Assembly (NCBI GenBank): GCA_012064415.1
Contig: SSNU01000327.1
Location: forward strand, 213,984-277,983
Direction of reading: 5' to 3'
Source of the DNA: Gyrodactylus bullatarudis
Taxonomy: Eukaryota > Platyhelminthes > Monogenea > Gyrodactylidea > Gyrodactylidae
DNA: 64,000 nt
In this document: positions 44,250-59,200 of the stretch, piece by piece
How positions within the stretch are numbered: position 1 is the first letter of the stretch
How the letters are laid out: each line of letters starts with the position of its first letter
Translations under genes and position numbers: made by a program
The notes under the pieces: generated by a model
What the model saw: the letters and a program-made list of their open reading frames with translations, nothing else
Databases searched by the model: none
Told to the model about the DNA's origin: nothing

Positions 44250-47200
44250 ATGTACTTGAATAAAAAATTTGGTAAAAGTAAGTCATTCCATTAACTTCAG
44301 CTGGTCTACTGTCACATGAAAGTCATAAATCTTTGGAAAATATAGGAAATCCTTTTATTGTTTGCAAAGAATACAAAGGTCAGTTATTTAACTAAAATAT
44401 ATGATTAAGTAGACTTTGTTGAGGCTATTGTCATTCCTAATTTCAAGACAATTGTGAAGCTAAACAAAAACGAAGTAACAATTTTCGATCGTGATGAAAT
44501 CGCAGAAGTATCCTTCGAGTTGTTCTATCTCTTCCATGAGTATCTAAATAAATATGTTGTAAGTATTATTTTCATTCAAATCCAGAACTGCGATAAAAGA
44601 TATCATAAGATATTTATTCTTTTGTATTCAATTGTTAATGAGACCTTTGTCAATCCGGCCAGCAGGCTTGAATTTGACAAGATTTTTCTTCAGCTCAATC
44701 AGATTAGAAAAGAACTGGAACTACCTATTCATGTTAGAGATGAAAGGAATTTAACTCAGAGTCCTTATAGCTTCTCACCAGTGAAATATTTATTCTCACA
44801 TCATCGTTTGGTGAATAAAATCGGTCAGAAAGAAGTATGCATTGTTTTTGTTTACTAACTTTACATAGTTTCAAGGAGATAAAAAAAAATTCAGTCTTTT
44901 TATAAGTCTTGTTGCCAGTCAGGATCTAGAGTATAATATTCAGCTCGCAAGCGAAAAGACAAAAGCTCAAACTGATAACCAACCCAGTTTAACGAAAATC
45001 TCCTCTATTATTAGAATCCCGCCGAATTCACAAGGAAAGGAATATGTAGTCATTTTCACGAATATTTGCTCATTTAATTGTGATCAAGAACGTTTGCTAA
45101 TCCTAGTTTCAGCTGTAAAGAATGGCAAGATAACCGACAAGAAAATTCCAGTTGATAGTTCGAAAAAATTCCGTATTTGTGTTGGTCATGAAGTTATAGA
45201 TGTAACCAGGGAAGTCATGCCATTGTTGGATTTGAAACATTCGGATTTCTTTAGTGAATATCTAGAAAAGTCATTCGCCAGATTAAAACTTGACGCTAAA
45301 CATCAGAGTGAAAATAGCAGATTCTTAACACTGACCCCTTATGCTGTTGGCTATCCAACTGATGTCAATTTAAAGTTAATTTCAGAGACTCCATTTTCAT
45401 GCAAAAATGAATACCGATCATCAGCCTATCCAAAATGCCTCAGGTCCTTTCAAGTTGACGAGAACCTCTTGAAGCAGAGGCCTGATATTCTGGAAGTACT
45501 CGATATTCACTACCTCTTTCTCAAGTACGAAGAAATTAAAGAATTTTGCTTAGTAAGTTTCATTTTCCAAATGCATAACTCAGTACTGCTTATAAGTGAT
45601 GATAATTGAAACTTTTTGGTGAGAAAAATTCCATTTTTAAGAAAAATCATTGATTTTCGTCGGTCAAATGAGAAACGGTAGTAGTTTGTCTTTGCTTGCA
45701 AGTATGATGTAACAAATCAATATTTAAATCAGTAAAAATATTTTTTTTAAATTAGTATAACACTTGTTTGATGAATGATATAGCTGACCCCTTTGTGTAT
45801 ACCAGGAGATTAATAGATTTCCTATCGAATGGGTGGTAAACAAAGTATTTTCTGAGCCTTGAAGGAATAATAATGTAGAAATAATAATTTAAGGGTTAAA
45901 TATGGTTAAATGGATAAATCTTGCATCATCCTTAGAAAGCATCATCCAAATATGAAAGCTTTATTTCTTTTAAATAAAATATATCTTAATCAACAGAAAG
46001 AAATACTCGATGGAAATCTTTTCATTGAACGTTGTAGATTGAATCAGTACAATGATTTAAACTCGGAAGATGCCGATTACAATGACCTTCATGTTAATCT
46101 AACCGAGGGCTTCTTCCAACGCAACCACAAAAAGCAAGAATGTAATGTCCAGGTGGAAATGTCCCTTCGCTATAACGACGGAAGTCTTGTTGAATGGCTA
46201 GATGAATTCGGTAGACCCATATTGAACACTCAAAAAACATGTATTATTTATCATTCCAACAATCCGAAATGGGAAGAGACCCTTAGAATAAGTTTACCAC
46301 CAAGGCAGATAATTCCGCCAAGTCGAACAAGTCAAATAGAAGAGTTGTTAGAGGAAAACGTAGACTTGAAATCGAAGCCAGTTAAAAAACCATACATTCA
46401 TTTACGATTTGTTTGTACCCATGAAAGTACTCGAGTTGGTGAGTCCTTTTCAATTTAGATTTACATTTTAAAAGATGAAAATTTTAGCCAACAAATCTTA
46501 TAATTCAAATACAGTAGTATAGTTTTAAAAAACAACTGTGTGGCTCTAATGTATCAGAAAGGTTGAGACGATATCTTAAATACCTTTGAAAATATTCTTT
46601 CTTTAGAGAAATAGACTGAGATCCTAAAACACTCTTGGAATTCTTTTATTTATAATTCATGTGTATTTACAAAGGCATCACTTGAGTAGAATTATTAGTT
46701 ATAAGTTATAACTTATCATTATAATTACACGTGTAGATTCAACTTGTAAGTGTAGAAAATAGTTGCACACATTTGTCTGGAGATGAGATTACAAAATTTG
46801 ATTGTACATTAATTAATAAACTCTGTAATTTTATTAACAAATTTAGAGAAACCATTCTCAGAGATTATGTTTACAGAGAATCATTTGATTTATTATTATT
46901 CATATTTCTTCATTTTATACACTAACAAGGAAAATTATTAACACATCTTTTATTTAACTCAATATTGAAAGTAGAATGCTGCCTCTGAGATGCGATAAAG
47001 AAATCTTATATTTTTATCCAACTCTCGATGAATTTGGAAATTAATGATTTTTACAAAAATTTTTTTTCCAAGTATCAAAATTTTTTGGTAACTTATTCAA
47101 AATACACTCTCTTACTGATTTAATTTGAAAATAAAATTTTATTTCGAGCTGGTGCGATATTCTCATTTTTTTAAACTTTGAGTTGAAAAATTTTGTTACA

Positions 47201-50200
47201 AACCTCAACTCCATCCATGAGAACATCTCATTCACGAAGGAAGATGAACAAGGAAACGCATTGAATTTTCTTGATGTCCTGGTGACAAAATCTAACGAAC
47301 TCGTACTCACGAGCATTTACAGGAAAAAGTCAGTACCCAGTCAATTTATACCGCTCTTAAGCTACAGTCCTGCCAGTCAAAAGAAAAGTGTGGTCAGAAA
47401 TGAGTTTTTGAAGATTCAAAGACTCTCATCAGAAGCCAACCAATCTAATGACAAAAGAGTATTGACTAACCTGCCAATGAAAGATGGTTATCCAGAAGCT
47501 TTCATTGAGAAACATTCGAACGTTCAAGATAAAGCTGAAGATGACGTTGAAGAGTTAACACCAATATACCTTAAATTGCCGTTTAAGGGTGGTGCAACTC
47601 AAAAAATCCTCACAAACAAATTATTCGAAATAACGAAGAGAACGTTTCCAGGCCACAAACTCCGAGTCCTTCCTAGTACAACCAAGCTCCTTCCCGATCT
47701 GAATAAAGACCCAACCCCTTGGTTAGACAAGAAAGGTGTAATTTACTTATATATATTTTTTTCTTTGAAGTTGTACATTTATTAAATAATAAAAGCATGA
47801 AAATATTATACACAGAAATAGATGGTGTTCACAAGATTTAAAGTTAGACCTCATAAATGTAAATGTGGCTCGTACGTAGGACAAACAGTGAGGCCCGTGA
47901 AGGCAAGAATAAAAGAACACCTGAGAGTTGGTAACAAAGGATCATCGATTCAGGAGCACATTGCCAAGACAAATCACACTGCTGATGTGAACAACTTCAG
48001 CATTTTGTATCAAGCAAATCCTGGTGATCCTAAGTCTCTCAAAGAAGGGGTCTTAAACAAAGCGGAATCCCACTTCATCACCAAGTTAAAACCTTATTTA
48101 TGTCGACAAAAGGAATTGGCAAAAAAACTGGGTATCAAAGGGAAAGACAGATTCACTAAGAAAAAAAAATTGGTAAGATTGGCTAACCTACTTGATAATG
48201 TCCCTAAATTTAGTTCCACTCAAATGTCACAAAATCAGAAGAAGTCCCTTGATGAGAACCCATTTTCAACTCCACCCAAAAAGCTGAGACAAAAGTTGTT
48301 GAACCAAATTATGAAACAAATGAGCAAGTAGTTGAAACTACGGCTCCAGGTAATCAACTTCAGATTTCATCCCCAGAAACAGTTACAGTTGATGAAAATG
48401 TACACTCAGAGAAGTCAACAATAGTTGATAAAAATTATTTCTCAACCAGTAATTATCAGTTTCAAGCCAATTAATAAAAAGCCTGCAATTAGGAAAAAGG
48501 TAACGAAAAGGAAAAGATGCAGTGGGCAGTTACAAATAGACTCCTTACAAAACAATAATTGCAGTCCCTACCCCTCCTCATCAACATCAACTCAAAAGTT
48601 GAACCTGATCAACTAATCAGAGGATTCCACAAATTTACTAATTTTCTGTATAAATATCAAGCCGGTGTAAAAGTCTGACGATATCCGGTGAAATAAAAGC
48701 TTTATAACTGCATATTCACTAGTCTTCAAATTCTCTTTATGAATTCTTCATTAAATAGTTCAATAAAAATTTGATTACAAGGTCTTAAAGGAATCAAACT
48801 TTATTTTCACGATCATCATTTTTTTTGTTAGAAATTTTTATTAAATATATATAATAGACAAAAATAATTTAATCTGGACAATCATTATAAAAAATAAGGT
48901 TTATTATTAGATAAAGAAAATTATTAATCATGTTCATTTTTTTAAGAAAACCCGTTATTTTTAACTGATCGTGGATCATCAGCAGTAAAAATGAACGAAA
49001 AATAGAAAATAGACTTTTGCAGGTAAATGGAGGGTTTTTTGAAAAAAATGAACAAGAGTAAATATTTTCTTTATCTAATGATGATTGTGATATATAACGT
49101 TTGATTCCTCTAAGACCTTGAAATCAACAAAAATTTTGCAACTCAAAGTTTAAAAAAACGAAAAAATCGCGCCAGCTCGAAATTTGAAATTTTTTTTCTT
49201 CAAATTAAATCAGTAAAAGAGTATATTTTGAATCAGTTACCAAAGTATCTTTAAAAAATTTTGATACCTAGATGAAAAAATGAGGTTTTTGTAAAAATCC
49301 TGAATTTCCATATTCACCGAGAATAGCTGTATTTTAGATTCCATCTAGCTCAAACCATTCACAGTAATTCTTTCCTCCTTATTGTACTTTATTATTGTAA
49401 TTGACTTCCATCATTGAGCAGTTTAGATAATGCTTTACATTTGAAAAAAACAACTAGTAGACATCGGTCTTTGTAGAAATTAATTAATTATTCTTTGGTG
49501 AGTTTAATAAATCATATTTTTGAATACAATTCTCTTTTGTAAATAATAATCAGTGATGCAACTGTATTCTATTAATTTCAGTGTCTAATAATAAACTATT
49601 GGGTGTGACATACTTACCTCTATTCGATGAGAATATGGATCAATGTCTCATAAGTGATCGTCCAATTTATTTGAACATTCTTAAAGTGAGTTTCCTACTC
49701 AATGTCTATATAATGCAATTAATTTGACTACGATAACTGATTACGATAAAAGTATTCACGAAATTTTATTTTATTCACATACACTTGAACATGAAACTCA
49801 AAAAGAGTAGCTAGCAGTAATGTTTACCATCTCAAAACTTAAATTTTAGATGACAAACTATCAAAAATGTGAATACTTAAACGAAGATGTTTTAGTCAAA
49901 TCTGACAAGGAAGGAATCAGTACCAGTAGTGAAATTATAAGGACTTCAATATTCAAGGGAAAACCGACTCAATTAGATACGCTAAAGGTATCATGTGGTC
50001 TTATCTCATCTTCATATCCAAAAAATCGTATGTTTCTTAAATCCATCTATCATGCTTGTTTTTTGAATGAATTTAAATATTTTTAAAAACGTTTTTTACA
50101 AGTTTTTAGTAATAACTCTCATTTCCGTGTAATTTAAATATGCAATCAGCAAAATGTTTGGTCATCTAAATTGAGGGATTTTCTTTCTCATAAAAAATGC

Positions 50201-53200
50201 ACTGACAATAATAATATGTATTTCTTAATTTGTATCAGTTTCTGATGAACTTTTTCTCTCAAGTTAGGTCATTTTACTATGAATTCATTGATTAATTTGA
50301 TAACCAAGCTGAATGAATCATCGAAATTTAATTATAATAAAAAACATTTCTAAATTCTATTGATCAAATAAATGAGAATTCTTTCTTTCTTATAAAGAAT
50401 ATATTGCAATGATTCTGAGCTGGAATAGAAACTTTCACGAAGTTAAAACCTGTATTGATTGCGGGCTGACAAACTATACAAGCGCATATGGCAGCCCTGA
50501 AAAAAGTTACAACGATAAAGAAATCATCATGGTAATTTTACATGTTATATTCTTATTTTTTATTCAAAAAATATTTATATTAAGATAATTCAGTCAATAA
50601 AATACAGGCAAATATCTCTCAATAGTTCTGTCCAATTTCACCCATTTTTTAATTGAAATTCAAACAAATTTTAGTATCATAACAAGAAGTCTGTTATTGA
50701 TCTGTTACAAAAACTGTAAAAGAGACGAATAAAAACCTTAGGAAAACCCCTAAAGATCATTTTTACATCAAGTTTTTAAAGTATTTGAAAATACTATTAA
50801 CAGGTAGAAGAAGGGTTTAAAAATTTATTTTCAGTTTAGTCTGCCCCTTGTCGATTCCATTTTGAAGGTTTTATCATTCAGCCTTGACAATCCCCATGCT
50901 GAGAGGACGTCCAGTCTCATTAGATCAGGGATAATTGGTCTTACAAGAATCTTTGATCTAGTTCAGAATTTCCGAGAGAACCAGATAATTGAATATCTTG
51001 ATGGAGAATGTGTTAAAAATCTCAAGTTCACCCAAGGCAATTTGCACATGGCAATTCTGGAAGATTTAAAATCTATTCTAATAGCCAAGAATTCTGATAG
51101 TTTCATAGAATTACAAAAGGATTCAAGTTTAATACTCAAAAAGATCAAGTTATTCGTCAAAATTATAAAAATTTCCCATGTAAGTTGCTTCACTTGCATT
51201 GGCCTAGTTATGATTATTAAATTTCCCTTAAGCTAAACTTCCAGGAGGCCAATGCTGATGATCCTGCAGTCTGTAATAATGATAAAACATATTTGGTTCA
51301 TCAAGTTCAACAACTATTCATCATTCTAACCAAGGTTAGCCATGAAACTACACTAAATGTAAGTTTAAACAAACTACAGTAAATATTGTAGAGTATGACT
51401 CATGAAATACCACTTTATACTAAATACATGTATTAGGATAAACTCAAACTTCCGGTTGAAAAAAAAGTCTTTTCTCAAATAAACTTTAATTTAAAAATGT
51501 TTTGAAGTATTGAAAACAGGGAGTTTATTAATGTACATTTCAGAAAGCTTCATCAGCAGTGTAAATTTAAAAATGAAAATTAGATAATTATCTAAAGATT
51601 CATTGAAATAATAAAATTACAAATTAGAATAAGTTCGATAAAATGAAGAAAACGCAAGCTGAAAAAACACCTAAAAACTCAACATTAGTAGCAAAAATGA
51701 AGAAAAATGGATGAAAAAGCTCACAGGGTAGTATGAGAGAATAAGTAGTATGGTTCTTTTAAACAAGCAGATCTGGTTTAGTAATGTTGATAAAGAATTT
51801 CTTTTTAATCCACAGATCAGTGCTATCATCACTTGGGTTCTTATAAAACATTTTTTCAACTTGCATTATCTTCTTTTCATCGAACTTGCTTCTAACTATT
51901 TTCATTCTAATATTTGTAATTTTATTATTTCAATGAATCTATAGATAATTTTCATTTCTAAATTTACATTGCTGATGAAGCTTTATGAAATGTACATTTA
52001 GAATGTTAATAAAATCCCTGTTTTTCAATACTTCAAAACATTTTTAAATTAAAGTTTATTTGATTTTCGGACGTAAAATTATGTGAATAGCTATCGTATA
52101 ATAAACTTTAATTCTCCTCTTATCGAAGGCCTACGTCAATCGATATGTTGGAGAGAGTGTTGAAGATTTATCCGATATCATCCCAAACTCTGATCTTATT
52201 GAATGTTTAAAGTCATTTCTCCTGGATACTCTAAAGAATGAAAAGAATGCGCCGTTGAACCTTGTTTGTGATATCATTGAGTCCAAATTATTTCTCAGTG
52301 TCGAATGTCGAGAATCTCTCAACAGCATTCTGATTGAGAATATAAAGAAATATTTTTTCATCAACTTGGACAAGGTAAGTCCTTTTTAACCATATTTTTT
52401 TCAGGATTAAAGTTAAGGATTGTTTAGTAAAAGTAAATTTGATCAAAATTAAGCAAATTTTTTTCGAAAGTTCCATGAGACCTATATAATCAATACTGTA
52501 ACTGTGAAGAGACTTTCATTATAAGTTTTATAGGTGATTAATTCCATATGTTTCAACTCTAATTCGTTATTCAAGTTTGAATGGTTCTGAATAAGAATGC
52601 TTAAGTCATCTAATAGAGACAATCTCAAAAAATAGGCTATTATCCATGTTTTACAAACATTGTATTATAATTTTACATAATATTTAGGTTGTACATGAAT
52701 TTAATAATGAGAAAATTTGTGAACTCTGGTGCCATGCTCTTATGAAATTTGTGGAACGCTTCATTACTCTAACAACAGAGAATGATTTGCACGACGAGTT
52801 CAACTTACTCATCATCAAGAATGGCCTATTGAGATGGCTTATGAAACGTCTAGCTGATATTCTCATCCACATTCAAGATAATGATCCCAATTACAAGGGA
52901 ATATATCCAAAAGACTTTTTGAAATTACAACCCTTTATGGTAAGTTTTCTTTTCTTCCTTCATTACACGAAGTTAATTTTATTTCCTATTAGAATACAGT
53001 TCTCTTGGCCATTCTCTTTATTTACACCATGTCAATGATTTGAAGAGAATTTGTACTAGCTATCAGAATTCTTACTTATAAGCATACTTTCATTGATTTA
53101 AGAAAAATAACTTTTTTGGTAAAAATTGGAGACAATTAAATTTTCGTGATTTCTACATTTTTTTAAACTTTAATTTTCGTCGATTGGGAGGGATTGATAT

Positions 53201-56200
53201 TTTAGGAAATACTTCATTATCGTGCGAAAGTCTACTTTATATTTTTGTTCCGAATCCATTCATATTGTTCTAGACACAGTAGCTTGTTCAAATCTTATGT
53301 TTGCAAATATTAGTTTTCTAAACTCACTATTATAGGAACTTGTGCAAAGATTTAATCACTGAAATTTTGTAGATGAATGATTGAATGAATGATTTTTTCA
53401 GGGTTACTTAACCGCATGCTTGATGTTAATTTTCAAAGAAATGTCTCGTTCTGATTGGATAGAGGTTGCTGGACCACAGTCCTCGGATGACTCAATCTAT
53501 TTGGAGTTCCCCCCACCATTCCTTCTATGTTCCTGTGATAAATGTCATCGTAATTCCATGATTGATAGTTATGACTTTATCCATGAACTATTGAATATTT
53601 TCATTCTCTGGCATAAACTGACCCCGTTCCCTGGAATGCCACCAAGTAAAGATTTGATAATTCGCGAGGAGAATGAATACTCGGACATGCAGGATATCAG
53701 AAATAGCGTCAATTTTTATATTCAACCATGGCCAGAAATGCTCGCCTCTCTCTCCCTGGCAGAATTTCGTGTTTTGGATATTCTCTATGAGTTAATACTG
53801 AAGAAATATTACCTCAAAAGTGAATATACAATCGATGAAAAGGTTTGTATCGTAAATTTAACACTTTTTTAATCTTAAAATTTTCATCAAAACTTTTTCA
53901 GAGGCCTAGTATAGCTTGTGAAGACAAGTTATCATACGAGATAATTACTCTCTTTACAGAGTGCCTCAAATCCTTTGCTAGTGATCAGTCTCATCTGACC
54001 TTTAGTGAAGAGCATTGCGGAATAGAGTTCATCTCGATAATTCGTAACCCAGAGACACAAATCATTCGAGAGGAGAACCTGTATTCTGATGAAGATCTTG
54101 GAGACGGTAGTGAACTGGGTGATTTACGAGCTGAGTCTAGTAAACTGTTGATTCGCTTATGGAATTCAATTAATCCTAAACAAAAATCTTTGTTCATACC
54201 AAACTTTATCGAGGCTGCTGTCATACTGGGTACTGTGCCTCTTGGAAGTGAGCAATGATAATTTTCAATAATTTTTCAACCAAATAGTTCTTCAGAGAGG
54301 TGTTCGGCGATAGATAACTATGTTCGCTTGTATTGGTCTATCTGTAAAAAAAGAAAAGGGTGTATTACTTCTTAAAATACAAGGTTTATAGTAATTGTAG
54401 GAAAATTGAAATTGAGATTAGAATAAAAAATTGTTTTCAAACTTTGATTTAAAAATATCTGATGATTTCAAAGTAAAACAATTTTTTTTAATTAGATAAT
54501 CGGAGTGAATGCATCGATTTGATTTTTGACGCTATTCAATATGATCAGAAAAAAGTTCAAAGCAATCTAGTCACACAAATCGATCGTGTATTACAATGGG
54601 CAGATCGGGATTATTGTACTGACTTTATTCAGTATTTCTCTGAGAAAATTAATCGACTTTCCGAAAGCTATAAGGGAAATATCGGTGAAACATCGGAAAA
54701 TTCCATCCTAGAAATAGTCCAAAAACAAATGAATAGTCTTTTAGATTATGGAGATTTCTCTGGCAAAGACTCTGAAGTTAAGGATCTTATGGCCCTTTTC
54801 AATGTTAGAGTGAGTGGTAGAACAGACTTTTACCAAATTAACCATTTTTTGTCCATTATTTATCTTTTTTTAGAGTTTTTATGATGCAAAAAATCGAAAA
54901 GACATGTCAGTACGATACTTGTTTAAACTTGAACGTCTCCTGGCCAAATATCGTAAGACGCGTGAAAGAGCCCATACCCTCTTAAAAATTAGCCAATTTT
55001 ATAGTGCAAGTTTTTTTAAATTTTTCTAAAATACTTGAATTTTTTATGACTTTTATTTTTAGTGGAATGATGAAAAACAAAATTTCCCAGAAATCTCACG
55101 AACATACAAAAGGAAGAATCTCAATTCTCAGTTAAAGTTGAAAGAACGCCTTCTCGTTGAAAGTAAAGAGTACTTTGAGCATGTCCGAGATTGGGAGAAA
55201 ACCATTGAGATAATCCAGACACTCATCGAGCTATATTCAGTTATTAAGCCGGATTATGTAAAATTAAGTGAAATGCATGTAAGAGATTCAATCAAAATTA
55301 TTTATAACTAGGAATTGATTAAATATTTCCATCTCAAAAATTTAGACTGTTAAAACTAAACAACTTTGAATTCAAATATAGACAAACGCTAAATTTATTC
55401 TTCGATTTTAGTTGAAAAGGTTCTAAAATTAGTTTCAGAATAGAATTTATAAAAATTCAAGTCAACATTAGAATTCTCAGACTTTCAAATGTTTCGTCTT
55501 AACTTCCGACACGTGTGAATAAATTTGAATAATATCTAAGAATATTCTTTTATTTCGAAGGCCTCTCTAGCCAGACTGTACAGATTAATAAATCAAAAGT
55601 ATCGTGATCAAGTGATAAATTATTTCTTGGTAGAATTCATCGGTACAAATTTCCCTTCATTCCTCTCAGAAAAAATGGTCTTTAGGACACCGGAACGTCG
55701 TGAAGAATTGGGTAATCGTTTAACAAAGGAATTTCCTAGCGCTGAAGTTCTTCTGACGAGACCCAAGGTATTCGATAAAAATCAATATGTTATTGTTAGT
55801 CAGGCACTATATCCCGAGCCAGATCCACCTCGACATTTGAGATATGATGTCCCGAGTATGCTCAAAATGTATGTTCTTAAAAACATTTTGCCAATAGTTC
55901 ACAAACTAAACTATTAAATTTTACTTTTAATTAGATATTACACGATAAATTACGTCAAGAAATTCCATTTGTATTTAACTGTAAGTTTTCAATAAAAAAA
56001 ATTTGCTTTTGCAAATATTTCATGTCGTGCTTAGATTCTCTAGAACTAAGTGGAGAGGTAGACTTAAAGTAGATTTAATTAGGATAAAATCAACCTTTTT
56101 CCAAAGTCTCTTCCAGACGGTTGCGATTTTACGGAAAAAGAACAAGACTTTTATAAACTATTGATTCAGGTTTTTTGATTTTTCAATAGTTAATCGGTTT

Positions 56201-59200
56201 GATTTTATGGTTTATTTTATTTTGTATGGTTTTTCAGATCTAGACCAATAGGAATACTAAGGTTCTTAGATAAAATTGAATAGAGTTCAGGTTACAAGCG
56301 TCTCACCCACTGAAGAAGGACTTGAATATCTCAGTACCGAAACGTCTGGAAGAGACTTTGGAAAAAGGCATGTTTTAATCCAATCAAATCTACTTTAGCT
56401 GATATTTATTAAAGAACTTTTATTGGGTAACTCTATAAAAACCTTTGTTTTGAGCTGAGTCACTAAAGTTACCATTATAAAAAATAAGAAGATGATGCCA
56501 ATCGTCGCACAAATAAGGCACAATTTCTGGCATACTCATCAGTTTGATACATGTCATATAGGTACAAATTTACAATAAGTGGTATCCAACTTTTATTGGT
56601 TTTTACAAGTTTTAATTAAAAGTTGGATCCCACTTATGACCGAAATAAAGGCCTTATTTGTGAGACGATTGGCATCATATTCTTATTTTTTATAACTTTT
56701 ATTTATGAATAATTCAGAAATTTGAAGAGCTTGGCGATACAATACCATATTTTTTTCATGTAAAGAATTATTGAATTTCAATTTCTCGTTCAGAAAAATG
56801 TCGATACTGATGATACAATTACAACTCAGATAACCTACGAAGTTAACCACCAACTGCCCAATATCATTCCTTATGCAAATGTCATCAATGTTGAAGAGGT
56901 AAACTGGTCTTTATCTCTTAGAATCTGATTAGTATAATAACGGAAAAATTTCTAATTTCCAGAAAGTCTTGACCAAAGTTCAAAGTTCACATTGGCAAAT
57001 CGAGAAAATGTGTCAAAAGTTATCTCAGGGTATGGACAAGGTCATCCATGATCCTGATTGTGAAACGAAAATGTTGGAGATGGATTTGACTTCTTCAATC
57101 ATGTCATCAGTTGGAGGTGGTATTAGTATGCTATTGGTAAGAGAGTATCTTTCTCCTATTATGTAATGATAAAATTTAATTTTTTATTCTGAAATTCATT
57201 AAAAATCTTGATTATTTTATCAAAATTATAGAAGAACATCGAACCATCTAACGGGACTTATGAGGCTCTTGAAATAACAGAATTGAAACATTCCATATCA
57301 GAACTTCTGCATTTGCAATATTCTGGATTAAAACTCTTGGTAGAACGAGACAAATCCAAAATCATAGATCGTATTGGTGTGTTTGTGGAATTTTTCGAGA
57401 AAAATCGTCTTGAAATCGAAGTTAAGTTTGGCCTTCGCTTCAACGACCTAGTCGATATTACTGATATTATAAAGAAGCCTGAAAAACTGGAAAAGAACCG
57501 CAAGAGTTCTGATGCTTCCACATTTAGGTATGTTGCTCTTATCCAATGAAAAATATTTTAAATTATTTGTAAAATAGAAAAATTGTAAAATGTTCTGATA
57601 CAAAAATTGCATTTTCCCTAAAATCATCCTAAATTTACATAATTTCCTAGGAATTTCTTTCAACATGTGAATACTCTATTTTTATTATTCAAAATTTTGC
57701 AAAAGTATTCAAAAATCTCAATTTTGTCCTATTTCGTCGTAAAATTCAATGAAAAAAATCTTGGCGCTTATTCAAAAGTTTTCATTTTCAATCGAAATTT
57801 TGTATGTCAGAATAAACTCAAAAACAAATGGTTTATAGGAAAAAATGCTGAGTTTTCGATTATCTTCAAAATAAGATTAAGGCTGGGGAAAGTTGAAAAG
57901 TTTGGTCTACTCTAATGTCAAATAATTCGCTTTTTGTGGTTAAATTCGTATTAAACTCTGATAAATTTTTAAACTCAAGCAAATTTATTTTCTTTTTAGC
58001 ATTTCCACAGAATCAAAGATATTTACACGCCCATCAATGTTGGATCTTAACGAGCAAGCTGACAGAAGATCTGTAGGTTTATTATTTCTCTTCTCATAAA
58101 TATTATTCAACGTTAGAAATTCTAACTTGGAGTTATAATATTAGCATGCGAAACAAGATTGTTCTCACTTCAAGTATTTTTCAATTTAAGGATAATTTAT
58201 TTGTGTTTTTTACAGACTTAGAGACTGTTGAGTATGTCTGAAATGAAGCACTATATTTCACTTGAAATTAAAAAAGAAGAATTTTAAAAACAAGAAGCTA
58301 ATTCCACAAACCTTGAGTATTACTCAATAAGTAGTGAATATCTCAATTTGTTTAGAATTCGAATCGATAAGTTTGTTTGTTTATTTATTATCGAGTGTTT
58401 ATTCAAATTATAACGATTAGTTGATCTACAAAAAATTGATTTTTCGCTTTCTAATCCAGTCATCTTCTGGTTAAGGTAAAAGTGGAAAAAATGAAACAGA
58501 AAGTAGCACCCTTTAAAACTAATTTACTTATTTTCTTGAATTCGAATTTTTTAGTGGGAAAATGTCTAAATTCTATGATTTGCTTAATCTTCTTCAAAGT
58601 TACTTTTTATCAGGTTTCATTATACATTTTTTCATTTGACAATCTAGAATATCATCAGGAGAAGTTTGTCACCCTCATTATCACCTTATATATAAGTATA
58701 CCAATAATCTCACGTTAATATTAATTTATCCAGAAAATAGTTCTTTCTTTTCACTATCCCATCTCAAATTTATAATTCTTCTAGAGTGATGGGAATTTCT
58801 GGATTATTTTTTGATTTATTATTTGATAAAGCTTTTGTTGTGAAGCATCTTTTAGTGATGAATAGAGCACCAGATTTGCCACTAGATGTCAGTTATTTCC
58901 AAAAAATTCGATCATAATGAATTAATATTAATCCCATTTTGATTGGCTTACAAGGTAGGATATAGGAAATCAATAAATCTCTTTCATTGGTTTACGCGCA
59001 TCATATCAATTTCCTTAGTTATCATTTAAAAAATTGAATGATTGATTTTAAATGTACTCGAAATTAGTCTTTTTTAATTTTCTTGAAAATTTCTGACTAC
59101 TCTCAAAACTGTAAAATACTCAGCAAGTTGTTATGAAGGTTTCTTTGAACGCTACAATCATGAGATATTCTCAGAAATTCGTATTCTAATCCATAACTTT

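Larger units (their letters stand above)
47040..49330 (+). mobile_element. PLE2 flanked by an inverted dispersed repeat
   Basis: 47040-47190 and about 49135-49330 are diverged inverted copies of one another (block TTTTTAAACTTTGAGTTG). Between them lie a 5'-truncated PLE coding region, a family A hammerhead-like sequence and a MITE. The nesting suggests that PLE2 and the MITE landed in, or carried, an older repeat. It lies in the DOCK intron between exons 46438 and 49582, in sense orientation. Confidence 0.55.

Noticed and set aside
58222..58262. Another family D hammerhead copy
   Set aside because: Only about 20 nt resemble the family; too little to call a feature.
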